A stretch of DNA of 64,000 nt. Origin: Zygnema circumcarinatum. Lineage: Eukaryota; Streptophyta; Zygnematophyceae; Zygnematales; Zygnemataceae. The notes under the pieces were generated by a model. It searched no databases. It saw only the letters and a program-made list of their open reading frames with translations, and was not told the origin of the DNA. This document shows, piece after piece, positions 1-11,917 of the stretch (its first letter is position 1; every line of letters begins with the position of its first letter). The stretch lies in contig CM074804.1 of NCBI GenBank assembly GCA_037447605.1, positions 8,125,187 to 8,189,186 of the forward strand, written 5' to 3'. A program made the translations under genes and the position numbers.

Positions 1-634
1 TGTAAAGTTATATACCGCCCCTCGGTAAAGTTACCAGTTAAGCAGTAGTAGGGAGCGGTCCTTCATGCAATGAAAGACGTCAGAGTCCCAGTTTAATTTT
101 CGTTCCAGAAACAACCTGTTGAATTTCAGTTACAGTTCAGTTACGGTGCGGCGTGACACGGGACGTTCGGGCAGTTTTTTGTTTCCAACTTTCTTCGATG
201 CGGTTGCAAACTTGGGCCCTTTTCGCACACGAAAATGGGCTAAAACTTTAATTGTTTTAGTCAAAAAATTGTTGTGGCCTATGGTCACACGTGGCACACT
301 ATTATTGGAGAATTGTTTTTTGTCGCCTTCATTAGTGGTCTTCCAGCCAATCAAAAACTGCAGCTACACGTGTAGCGGGCAGGCAAAAGGACCCTGGATG
401 GAGGCTGGTTTGCAACTTGGGTCTTCGTCAGTTGCAATCAGCGGAACAGGGGGATGTTGGCATGCTGTTTCTTGGAACGCTCATTCTGTTTAAGGATTAC
501 AGGAATAGCAACGCTTGTATGTATTCATTTGGTTCGCGGTTTGATGCAGATTCTGGCAATTACATATTCCAGTAATATGTCTGTGGATTTCAGGACCTGA
601 AGAGCCTGCTAGACTTGTAATGATCGTGCTTCAG
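1..634. other. Left flank, no supported gene
   Basis: No exon is convincing here. An open frame at 119-493 has no recognisable domain and its complement is open too. The region may hold the promoter, 5' UTR or a first exon of the downstream SUMO-protease gene, because that gene's reading frame stays open upstream of its first good ATG. Confidence 0.4.
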
Positions 635-3600
635 AAAGGTTCCCTTTTGACGCAGCTGAACGTATTCAGGGGATGGATGTGTTTGACTTTGACTCTGAGG
701 AAGAAGATGCTGAACCAAGCAACTGTTCAAAGCGTCAGGAATTTGACAGCAAACAACCAAATGTTAAGAAACAGCTGTCCACTGACGGTACGTGGTTGAA
801 GGTATTCTGTTATTGCAGCAGCTTATTGACATGAGCTTCGAAAAAAAGTCTATGTAAACACTGTTTTGAAGGACTGCATTTTGCTCCCTCTTAGTATTGC
901 CTGTCACCTTCTGCATCTTTAAGGTTAAGCAGGAGGGAGGGATTGAGAGGATTCAAGGAGTAATATGTTTCAGCCTTCTCGTGTTCCAGAGTTTCGAAAT
1001 GTTCGACGTCCAAGTCTTGGAAGGCAAGGAAGCAGCGCATCTGCAAGAAGACGAAGTTTGATGCGTGTAAAAGATGAGTGCTTTAAAAAAAGGCCTTTAA
1101 AAATTGAGACAAGGAGTTTTAATGTTTCACCTTCTGGATCATCCATACGTCAAAGCTCTGTCGGAACTGAGCACGGGGGACCGCTACACGCATACATGGA
1201 ACAGGTGAAGCATTTGCGTTTGAGGGAGATAATGCTAATAGGGGATCAGGAAGCAATACTAGTAGCATTAGAAATGTGAACAATATTGGGATACTTGCTA
1301 CAATTCAATTTTGTACTATGTTTCTCATGCATTCAGGGTTGTGCTCAGCAAGATACTGCTCCTGCTTACCTTTTTGTTGCTTTGTTTTAATTTGTACTTA
1401 CTCTCATGGCTTTGAAGCTCTCGTTGCTTTCGTATTATCTCATATCTGTCAGTTCTCTCACCCTCTCTCTCGCTCTGCTTATTGTAGAGTGGCAATACAA
1501 ACGAAACTGCAGAGGTGCGTTTGCGCAGCAACAAGGCGTGGATCGGAGGGCTGCTGGTGGACCAAATGAGAATCAGCTTCACAGCAGAAGTGATTGGTGT
1601 TCAGATATCTGCAAATATGCAGCGAAAGTCTTTTGAACTGCGTGTGGAGGAGGCAGAGCAGCTGCTGTCACATTGTTATGAAACTTTAAATGTGAGTTTC
1701 TCCTTTCTGGAAGCAAAACATAAGAAAAAACTTGATTGGTTATATGTTGGATATAGAGTGGCAGGGAATGCCATGTGTATGATTGGTTCATCACTGCTTC
1801 TGGATGTCTGAAAGGAAAGTTCAATTGGTCTCAAAGTGATATAGGAGAACCTCGCGTTTTCATTCCTTGTTTTTTTGAGCAGGTCAAAAAAGCCGTTGGT
1901 GTATTGGTGCTGAAAGAGACGGCAAAAGTTGATGCTGATGTTGTTGAACACTTTGATTTGAAGAGCACAGGTGCGGCATGCGGCCTTTCTCACTTTTGAG
2001 TAGGAGCAATACGGGGTTTCAGGCATGACAAAATCTATATGGAATTTGTTTGAAGGATGTACTTTGAATTTCTCTGTTGACTACCTATTTCACGAGAATG
2101 CGTGTATTCATTTTGAAATCCGAGAGTGTGGAACTTTTCCAAGTCTGGAACCCCCTAATGTAGAGTGTGGAGGGAGAAAAGCAAAGCAAAGATAAGGCGG
2201 AAGGGATTCTGAATTTGCCCCTGAAGGCATGCATCAATTCTGTCGTTTACTCCTGTTGACATTACTACCCCACCTTGCTAAATGTTCTCCTTTTCACCAT
2301 GAAGGGACCCGTCTTTAGTAAAGGCTTCCCATTTGTCTAAAAACCTCACTTCGAAGAAATCCAGATGGTTTTTTTTATTGGAGAAATCAGATTGGAGACA
2401 ATATCCTTTCTACGTTTTATTGTTTCACGTACATTCGTGCATGATGTGCAGATTTACGGCTTAGATCTATTGTGTGGGAGCTGAATAATGATATCTGGGT
2501 CGCGTATCAGAGAGAAATATTGAGTATTTGCGGACTCGCTGGCAGTTCAGACTATTGGGAACGACTTGCACTTGGGTACGTGCTAAACCACGCTTTTTTT
2601 TATTGCAAATTCTCTTCTCGTCTCTTTTTCGCACCATTCATAAGAAGATGTCGTGGTTTTGTGTTTGTAGGACAAAGGGCAGTGCAGTCATACTTACTTC
2701 ATGCTTCTAATTTACCAGCTAGCTCTTTCTGAGATGTGCTCTTTACTGGTTGAATTGTGGCAGTGAAAAGGATGAGGTGAGCTTCTTTTTGGAAAGGCCA
2801 GATATGAAGCCGGGATCAGATCGAACTCTGCTCGGAAACACCCTCCTTGAAAAGGAACTGGATAAAACCGATTTGGTGGATTCAGAGCCACTTGTTTCTA
2901 ACTCTTTGGAACAAAGGTTGGTGACGGAGGTGCACCCTCGGAATGAGAATGTTTGGTGAGTTCGAAACGTTCTTGTTCTATGCATTGTTCACATCATGTT
3001 TTTTGACTACGATCGCAGCTGGGGGAGAGAGGTAGGGGGAGAGAGAGGGAGGGCAGGGGAGAGAGGGAACTTTTGTCTTCTTCCTACCTTCTATTCCTTA
3101 TTCGCACAGTTTAATTTGCTTCTGGTGTCATCAGGACTCGTAGAGAAGCAATTCAGGACTTTCTATTCCCCAATGGAAATGACAGAGACGCTGTGACAGT
3201 CACGAATGAGGATTTTAAGAGATTGGGCCCCGGTATGCACCTCAACGACACTTTGATCGACTTTTATATCAAGTACGGATTTGAACTTCTGTTGGCTTTC
3301 TTGCCATTAATTTGAATTGTTAGTGAAGGTCTTGCTTTCGACCCATTTGATCTTTTGTAAAAGCCAAAAATAGTTAGGTACCTGATTACTGTGCAATTCT
3401 TTTGGGTCCATACTTGGTTTCCTTCTCCATGTATAGCAAAAATCCTCATACCGCTGTAACGTTGAGAAGGCCTTGAAGGTTTTGAAACTATTTTCTTATT
3501 TGTTGTCGTGGGGTGGAGTTCTTCTCCTCTTAATAAATGAAGGTACGTGAACATGCAGCTACCAAGTGAGCAGCAGGAAAGGTACCATTTTTTCAACAGC

Positions 3601-6522
3601 TTTTTTTACACAAAACTTCTGGAAGGTCAAGCCTCGGACGATTTCTTCAAAGGAGTGGCCAGCTGGACTCGTAAAGTCGATATTTTTTCAAAAGACTTTG
3701 TCTTTGTTCCGATAAATCAGTGGTAATGTAACTTCTTTTAACCTCTCCTTAGTTGTCTACAGCTTGTGGTATTGTGCTTAGTCTAGAAATTTACGGCAAA
3801 GGATGGAGAGTGTGTCCGTGTGCATGTGAGGGAGTGAGAGTGTGAGAGAGAGACGGACAGGGGAGCAGAGAGAGGAGGTTTAGGAGTTACTAAAAGAAAG
3901 ACCCGTTTCTGGAATTCTGAAAATCTTTATGATTATTTGAGTGCTATGACTTTAATCCTTTGAGACCATTTCAGGGGATGGAAATGTTTTGAACGATTTC
4001 GAGGGTTGTCAGGGGGGCTTTGATTTCTAGCTGAGAGCGATGATCCCTTATTTGGAAAGCCTGTTATCTACTATGTGCAGGAGTCATTGGAGTCTAGCTA
4101 TCATATGCCATTTAAAGGAAATTGCCTCTTTTCAAGGTACTTTCTAGAATATGGTAGTCTATCTTGGTGCATTAAGGTTTCTTTGGAATTCTACCTTCTC
4201 TAGACCAAAAGGAAGAAGTAAGGGGATGGAAGAAGGGGAGGTTGTTGGAGGCTTCGATCCAATGAAAAATTCATGACTTTTGGATTTTGTATTCAACAGT
4301 TCGGCAATAAACCAAATCAAAGCAAGCCGGGTTATTTTTTTGGTACAGAGATTGACAAAAAAATGGAAGGAGTGGATTCGGACAGGTCACCATCCATTAT
4401 TCATCTCGATTCTATGGAAGGTTTTCACAGTGAAGCAACACGCCTGCTCTTGAAGTAAGCAATGTTTGATTACTGAAGATAATGCGGATTATTCTGTTCT
4501 AGCCGTTCTTAGTCGATTTACTTGCCATCGTTAAGTCTCTGTGCTGTATGATGAATTCTTGCGAGTGGCAAACTGTTTCCTTTTTTTCTTCTGCAGTTAT
4601 TTGCGAGAAGAATGGAGTCACAGGTTTCACACAAATCGTTCTGAAACGGCTCAGCTTCTCAATCGTATCAAATGTGTTCGGGTGAATGTAAGAGAGTTTG
4701 CCTGTTCAATAATGAATTCTCTCCTTTCCTCTCCCTTGTCAAATTTCCTCTTCCCACCCCACTCTCTCCTTTTCAGGCTATTTATGACCATGCCTCTCTT
4801 GTTCCTTCTCTCTCTCTCGCTCGTTGTTTGGACTATTGGCCTCATTCTTTCTCTTCCTTTCACACACACATACACACACAAAGTTGCTCTCCCTATATGC
4901 TGGGGAAGGCCATCTGCCTCCGTCCCTACCTCCCTCCCTCTTTCCTTCCTCGCTCCCTCTCTCCTTTTGAAAAATGCGAACCTCTCCCAGAAGCATTTTG
5001 GTCACATGCATTAAGAAACTTGTTTGGGTGAAATTAATAAGTCATTTTCCTTTTATTGACAGGTCCCTCAGCAGACAAATTCAAGTGATTGCGGATTATT
5101 TTTGCTGCATTATGTGGAACTCTTTGCCAAAAGGAATCCACCAGCTGTCTGCCTACTGGAGGGCCATCCACACTTCCCCCATTACGTAAGATTTTTCCTT
5201 TTCTTTCATAGAGACCCTCCCTGTAGTTTTCCATGCATGAAGGCATGGAAGGACAGAGCTATGTTGCATCAGATCGTAGCCTGTCAGTGTATGGGAAAGA
5301 ATAGTTGGTAACATCTTTTGGCAGTTTTTTGTTTCCCCAGCTCGTCTTCTTGTGTTTACTGCCTTTTACTGAAGCATAAGGCCGTATGTCCCATATCTTG
5401 AAAACTTTTCCAAGCTTTTGAAGTGCCAAGTCTGCCGAGGTTTCAGAGCTTTTAAGTTTCTCTGAGCTTGCGGTGTCCTGCATTTATCTCTCCTTATTTT
5501 TTACGGTTTTTTTTGTTGCTGTTTTGCATACTTTTTCCATACAGCTCAATGGTCGATGGTTTCAACCGTGCGAAGCCTCCTCTAAGCGGGATAAAATTCG
5601 GGAGGTAATTTTCGAACTTTCAAGGCAGAGTCAAGCACTTGAGAAAACGAAACCGTGTAAGCTTGAAACGAAAGTTGGGGGGGATTTATGTATTTTGTCG
5701 CAAGATAGCTCCGATGTGCTTGTGTTGAGTCAACCGCCCAAACTGGATAACTCGACAAAAGATGCGGAAAAATGGTCGGAAAAAGTACAAGCAGAGAGAA
5801 CCATAGGAGGGGACGTGGAGGAGCCTTCTTTGAATGTGAGAAGAGAAAAATGCAGCAGTCCAGAAATCTCAGAGAAGGATATGGAACTGATGACAGAAAA
5901 GGAAGAGGAGAAGTCACAAGGGAGTCCGGCATTTGAAGAGAGTCTCATGTTACTACGCCCAAGAAGGAGCTCATTTCCTCAATGTAGAAAAAGGTCAAAA
6001 CTGCAGAGTGATATTCCAGAAGGGAGTTTGAATCCTCGAAACTCAAAACGGTTTTCAAGTTTGAATGAAACTCGTCGAAAAGTGGTAGTGAATGCCCAAG
6101 TGGAGAAAAAGAGGGAAGCAAAGAATGAGGGTGGGAGAGAGGTGGGGTCTGCTGTGGATGTGTTCAACTTGGACGATGAAGAGGAGGAAAGAGCGAATCC
6201 ATTAGCTTGTTACTCGACTTTTCCGATTGTTACAAAACAGTTAAATTCTCCTGTGGGCAATAGAGACGAAGGACGGCATGGAGAGTATGTTCCAGAACGA
6301 GCAAATCTTTCTAAAGTTGATTATCTTGCGGATACTGATGCGTTAGGGGAGAGGACGGAGGAGGGGAGAGTGAAAGTGGAGGGCGATGGAGGAAATGGAA
6401 AAAAACACAAGAGAAGAGGATGGGATGATGATTTGGGTTTGGGGGATGCTATCATCAAAGTGAATGATACGCTAGATCGGATTCGTGGAGAGGTATTGAA
6501 AAGTAAGGATGAAAGAGGATAG
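635..6522 (+). CDS. Ulp1/SENP-type SUMO protease (peptidase family C48), multi-exon
   Basis: Cysteine protease expected to mature SUMO or remove it from nuclear proteins. Supported exons lie near 635-787 (acidic start, MDVFDFDSEEED), 932-1204, 1488-1691, 1884-1968, 2762-2916, 3137-3270, 3555-3721, 4081-4133, about 4368-4453, 4597-4688, 5063-5187 and 5546-6522. The catalytic core can be read in order: LNDTLIDFYIK, then NQWSHWSLAIICHL (catalytic His), SPSIIHLDSM (Asp) and QTNSSDCGLFLLHY (oxyanion Gln plus nucleophile Cys). All residues of the triad are present. The N-terminal exons (VRLRSNKAWIGGLLVD and following) suggest a structured domain ahead of the protease, as in ULP2/SENP6-7-like enzymes. 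The last exon is a long charged tail. The true 5' end and one or two exons between 2.0 and 2.7 kb are unresolved. The protease call is secure; the ULP2 subclass is inferred. Confidence 0.93.
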
Positions 6523-8956
6523 TGAGCTTCAGTACGGAGGTAAGCAGCAAAATCTCTACTCTTTACCCACTTCCGCTTCTTCCTCTACGCTCTTCACTCG
6601 GCTTCGCTTCCTCCCTTTCCGCCTCCTCCTCACCTCCCTTTCATTTCTGTCTCCCCTTCTTTGTACCCTCTCCCTCTCGTCTTCATTGGCCTGCCTTTCT
6701 CATCTTTCATGTCTCGTCTCTGAAACTTTTGCAATCTGGAAACCATTCCAGCACTTTGCAGACAATGTGCTCTGAAACCTAAATTTGCAACAGTGAAGCT
6801 TCTGCAACTGACAAGTGCATGTTTTGAGAGGTGTATCCTAAAAATCTACATTCTGAAGCTTGCAGTCGATGCGAGACCTCCCCCCACTCTCTATCTCTTC
6901 CTTTCTGCCCCTCTCTCGCCCTTTCTGTTTCTTCCCTCCCTGTCCCTCTCCCTCTGCTAATCTTCACACTTACCCCTTCTTATTTCTTCTCACATGTTTC
7001 TCTTATTTCTCCGCTCGAATTTTTTGCAGTTTTCTATCCCTTGATGGTACCACTCTATTCTTTTTGGCACGCTTGGAGTGGGACGTTTTCAAGGTTCGAA
7101 ACTTCTCCCCGCATGCTGTGAATCTTGTGAATACTTTCTCCTCTCTAAACGCAGACAAGCATCTGAAAGACATCGGAACATCCTACCTCTCTACAGATCA
7201 TTTGCATTTTTTTTGTTTTGTACTCTACCTTCATTATGTTTCTCTTGTTCTCTTCATCGCCCTCGGCACTTGCATCCTCGTAGTGAGCTTTTCTCCTGAA
7301 AGCAATTTCCGCCTCCATTGTCGTGTGCTGCCAGGCATTTCCTAGTTCGGATAAGTTGGTCTTTGAAGAGGGGGCGAGTTTGATCACTGCATTACTCAAC
7401 AAAGGCCTCAAGTGTTGGAGGAGAGCACTCGTAGATGCCTACACCACGCTCCCACTCTCCTGCACTTTTGCAGCATCTTGATATGGGAGGCTTACTGGTG
7501 AAAACTTCATTCACTATTCATGAGGGAAGGCGCAATAGAACGTTTCAAGCACACGCAAACAGAACAGGCAACCAGAGCATCATCTCCACTGGTGTTCTTG
7601 TACATACATCGAAGCGAGTGAAGTGAAAATATAAATATGTAATAATATGTGTATTCATTTAATTTCAAGGCCCTCGGATAGAACCTACCACAGCTTTGCA
7701 GTACTTGCTACAGCATAACGCAATTTTTTGAGTGTACCGTGAACACTATTAGGGAGCTCTATTCGGTGATATTCTCTTCGAAAGTCAATTGGATGAGGAA
7801 TGTAGTTCCATTGGATACCTTCAGATTACGATTTTTAGAGCATGGTAATTTCAGCAGAAAAGCTCCCATTTTAGTGTTTTGGAAAGGTTGGTTATAATTC
7901 GTGGGTGAAGCGTGTGCAGGGAAACAAGACAGATGCAGATGCGTCCAGAAAGGAGCATAGAGAGTACACATTTGGACTCTGAAATCAATAATGTGCACAT
8001 GACATGCCTCGCATGAAAACCAGTCGACCAAACTACCTATCTATAAACCAACGTATGCAAATATAAAGCTGGAAACTGAACGGCCAAGACAGAAGTCAGT
8101 TGGACAAGGAACAACTGCACTGCAAAAAACCGAACGCTTTTTAGAACCATTCCAGCACGTTAAACAAGCTTTCCAGAAGCTGGCCTAAACTTCATAACCA
8201 CTGCCAATGGTTGGCAGCCATCCGCGTCCAACCGTTCGACTGTGCACGTCTTAACCGTCCTACCTTTTTTTTTTTTTGGAGCTTGCAAGACGTTATGAAA
8301 GGCCTGGTTTCCAACTCTACCATTGAACAGCATGGGAATGGGCCAATAGGGTAGATAATTGGTTACTTGTCAGACTAAGGAAGGATGACAGGGTTCTTTA
8401 GTCGAACTTTCCAAACAAAACCATCCGAGTTCTGCTGTTTCCCAAAAAAAATCCCTATATCTCACACTCTCTCTCTCTCTCTCCATCTCTCTCTCTCCCC
8501 CCTCTCTCTCCTTCCTCTCTCTCTTTCTCTCGCTTTCAAAACTCGCATCAGGCAATCAGTCGCTTTGGAAATAAATAGAACACAGGCGTGAAAAAGAAAA
8601 CGAAATTTGTTGATATAAAATCGTGCTCGAATATATCTACAATTGCACACATGCGTTGACAGAGCCCATCGCCTCTTTCCTTTGAATACGAAATAAGATC
8701 TGCTTTTTTCCTTCTTTTGTATGCCACCTGACAACATGAAGTATTGATGCGAGCTCCCACTACCACCTAGCGCGGTCGAAGGAGAGGAAACCACTAGTCG
8801 CAAAACTGATCTCATTTTCTGTGCTTGGAAATTTCCTGCCTTCAAACAGCCACGACATATACAGTAAAACTACCGCTCTGAATCCAAACACAAAGCTGCA
8901 GAAAGGTCATCCCAGTAGCCCCAGCCTTACTATTGTTTGAAATCGCCCTCTCCACA
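6523..8956. other. Convergent intergenic region / 3' UTRs
   Basis: This lies between the 3' ends of the SUMO-protease gene (+) and the FHA gene (-). It contains pyrimidine-rich stretches at about 6560-6970 and a CT microsatellite at 8465-8540. I see no protein domain in either strand and no RNA gene I can support. Confidence 0.5.
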
Positions 8957-10745
8957 TTACTCCTCGGCCTTAGCCTCAACCAAAGTGAATCTGAATTTCG
9001 CCAGATGCTCGTCGCCTGTAGCAATCAGAAAAAAAAAATTGAATAAGAATAAGGACAAGCAGGCTTTCCAGAACAAACTCTTGTAAGTAGAAATATGATA
9101 AATCAAACTACTAAGCATCTACAAGTCTTTAGAGCAGAAGGACCTGCTCTTTTTACAATTCACTTTCGAATCATAATGAACCAACATAAGTATTTGTAAT
9201 GTGTGAAAAACAAATTTGACTAATTGAATACGCCTGTTTATACAACAAGTACGCCACTGCACCACTTCAGATTAAAAATCAAGGATAGAGTGAGGAAGAG
9301 AGAAGCTGGAGCACTGTTAAATTTGTCGTCGGAATAGGCGTAATCAAGGCCTAAAAAAGGTATGTACTCACCGAAAGTAACAATATTGCCTGGCGCCACT
9401 TCAGTGACAGAGCCAGGTCTGAGTCGCCTGGCACCGACCCATGTGCCGTTTGTGCTGTCCAAGTCCGTGACATAAAGTTTTTGGTCTTTCTTCTCCAGAC
9501 GGGCATGGCAACCAGAGACTGCAGAAATAGAAGTGAAGAGGAGAAACAAGCTTCTGTGAGAACCACCTTGTTGAATAGACAGTATATCACAGTAGACGTG
9601 ATGCAATGCAATACAATACAACGAGAAAAATCAACAGAAACATAGCGCAGTAAATAATATATCTAAAAAGCAAAATACGAGAGCTTTGGCTCCTTCCTTT
9701 CACTGTACCCATGACATTGCAAGATTTCAATGCAGGCACCAACATAGCAAGAACTATAGCAAATCATAGCCAGAGAAGTAGGACTCAGCATATAGAGGCT
9801 AGCCATTGCTTCCTGTTTCATAAAGCTAAAGGTATAAACTTGAGATCCCTCCACTGTTGGCGCAGACTTGTGCTTATGAAGCTTTTCCAGCTTACCAGTT
9901 GCAACAGGGAGAACAACGTCAGACTTCTCAGCTACCCTTCCGACAAGCACATAATCCTGCAAAAATGCACACGAAACAGACCACGTAAGACCACGTAAGA
10001 CGCGAACTACGGCTTCTGAATTAATACACTTAGAAGTTGATTAAGGTCCATTGAAAAACTTAAAAATGGATGATCCATAAAATAGGCTGGACCAGTTCCT
10101 GCAATCAATCTTGTTCAGCTGCGAATACAAAAAAAAAAAGTGTGATAAAACGGGTAAGAAGGTGAACCTTCAAACCTACCGTAGTGACCTCGATGGGCCC
10201 CGGTGCAGCCACCTTCTCATCCAAATGTGCGCAGTCACCATCACCTGCCACAGCCACGCCAACAGAATCGCTCACCCTCCACAAAAGATCGGCAAAAGTG
10301 CGATACTGAGAAAGTCAAAACATGCTTGGAAAAAGGCTTGAAACTCGATGAAGCATAAAACACTCGATATGCGCAATGTCAGACGTGAGGCTGTGCAACA
10401 GCTGCAGATTAGCCTCCTCGTATTCTGAGAACCGCTAAGCTTCTCACCTACAGGCTCCAGCACCCAACGCAGAACTGCTTGTGTACTGACGGAGGCCGAG
10501 ATGCCCGCGCTTCCACTATAAGGCGAGTGCTTTCGCAAGCCTTTCCTGGAAGCTCCAAGAGTGGAACCGCCGGAAAAGTGTCCTGCTGCTGCTACAAGAT
10601 TGACCTTTCCTGCTTTCAATCTCAGCCTGCATGCAAGCTGCTGCGATTCCAGCTTCGCCTGCACTTGCTGCTTCCATGCTGGAGAGCAGGAGGCGGGCGC
10701 ATTGATAGCCAGCATCATTGCAGGAGAGGATGCAATAGCCTCCAT
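8957..10745 (-). CDS. Plastid-targeted FHA-domain protein
   Basis: Small FHA protein that should bind phosphothreonine peptides, probably in the chloroplast. Five exons, 10745-10448, 10244-10180, 9956-9896, 9518-9372 and 9015-8957, splice in phase to about 209 aa. Residues 1 to about 90 are rich in Ser, Ala, Arg and Lys without acidic residues, like a transit peptide. The FHA domain follows: WVLEPVGDGD, then DYVLVGRVAEKSDVVLP (strand plus the conserved GR), VSGCHARLEKK (the S..H motif) and LDSTNGTWVG (the STNGT loop), ending FGDEHLAKFRFTLVEAKAEE. All phosphopeptide-contacting motifs (GR, SxxH, NG) are intact. The arrangement resembles plant plastid FHA proteins rather than kinases or transcription factors. 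The start ATG is 10745 because the ORF upstream uses a non-ATG codon. No catalytic domain is present, so it is likely an adaptor. Confidence 0.9.
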
Positions 10746-10813
10746 TCTGCTGTTCAAAAGAAAACCAATAAGAATCTCTGATTTAGAGAAAAAGAAACGC
10801 TTGCAGAGCCTCT

Positions 10814-10874
10814 GAATGCAGGAGTGCAGGAATGCAGGAATGCAGGAATGCAGGAATGCAGGAATGCAGGAATG
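10814..10874. repeat. 8-bp tandem repeat (GCAGGAAT)n
   Basis: About seven copies of an 8-bp unit, GCAGGAAT, sit just upstream of the FHA gene start. It is a simple microsatellite by appearance. Confidence 0.85.
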
Positions 10875-11052
10875 ATAATAACAATAGAAATAATAAAGTG
10901 AGCAGGTTTCAATGTGAGCTCTTTCTTTCCCTGGTCACGGCTCTTCTCTCTCTCGTCCTGGGAGAGAGTTGAGCAGCACTTGCAGGTGCAGGCTTGGAAA
11001 GATGGTATAAAAGTGCAAAATATTTTGGAACAAAAGCGTACAAATTAACTTT

Positions 11053-11158
11053 CAATTCGTCTGCCCGATGACATAACTTTCCTTTGGGCAGGTCGAAGGC
11101 GTATACTAGCGCCTACTGATTGGCTGGAAAGTTGAACTTTGGGCAGACAAAACATCAA
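11053..11158. repeat. Short imperfect inverted repeat
   Basis: The left arm TTCGTCTGCCCGATGACATA is the approximate reverse complement of the right arm, which ends GGGCAGACAAAA. Together the arms could form a hairpin of about 105 bp. The shared TCTGCCC core recalls the arms of the inverted repeat near 33.1-33.5 kb. It may be the remnant of a small non-autonomous DNA transposon. Confidence 0.4.
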
Positions 11159-11712
11159 TTTTAAATAAGTGCCCATTCTAGAACTGCCCGATAGACAATT
11201 GTTCGATCGAGAAGCGCCCAGTGGCTGCCACGTGGCGATGTGACCTTGCCCGGACGAAAAGAGAGATTTTTTTTGGACCAATGGGAGCAGCCTGGAGGGG
11301 ATGAGGGCCCACCACGTCAGCCAAAAGGAAGATTTTCCGGTCAGCCGGTCCTGCGCACGTGGCAGCTGGCCACGGATCTACCGAGTTTCAGATCCACCAT
11401 GTAACACTAACGGACGGATTTTCAGAAATCGAAATTTTCTGGATCAACTATTTTTGACATGGGCAGAGGTCTAGAAATCGATATTTTTTCGGATCCACCA
11501 TTTTTTAACACCAACGATTTTCAGAATGCGAGGCTTTCCGGATCCACAGATGAGACGGATCAACCGTTGCGCTGGTGGATCCTGTCCATTCGCCGTTGAT
11601 CCGTCTCTGAGAGAGGGAATTTGGCACACAGTAGTGAAGCCATGGTTTGTGAAAAATGTGGCATTTATCTCACGATGGCGACGCCATAAGAGTGGAGTAT
11701 GATGGATGCCCC

Positions 11713-11850
11713 CCATGCCATACATCCATGCATGCTTGCCATCCATCCTGGTTACCATGCCACACATCCATGCATGCTTGCCATCCATCCTAGTTACCAT
11801 GCCATACACCCGTGGTGCTTCCATACATGCACATGCATGCATGCATGAAG
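11713..11850. repeat. 42-bp tandem repeat
   Basis: Copies begin at 11713, 11755 and 11797 (the last one partial and diverged). The unit starts CCATGCCATACATCCATGCA. The copies are nearly identical, so this is a young minisatellite in the 3' flank of the binding-fold gene. Confidence 0.75.
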
Positions 11851-11917
11851 ACATACATAAGGTCGACCCATGCTCATATTATTAAATATAATGATGGACA
11901 TTCTTCCAATGCTCCCC

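Larger units (their letters stand above)
10746..11917. other. Intergenic region with short repeats
   Basis: This lies upstream of the FHA gene and downstream of the binding-fold gene, both on the minus strand. It contains an 8-bp tandem repeat (10814-10874), an imperfect inverted repeat (11053-11158), a G-box-like CCACGTGG near 11217, degenerate repeats around GGATCCACCATTTTT (11390-11570) and a 42-bp tandem repeat (11713-11850). I see no gene. Confidence 0.5.

Noticed and set aside
119..493. 124-codon plus-strand frame at the left end
   Set aside because: No motif or clear splice connection to the SUMO-protease gene; left as unassigned.
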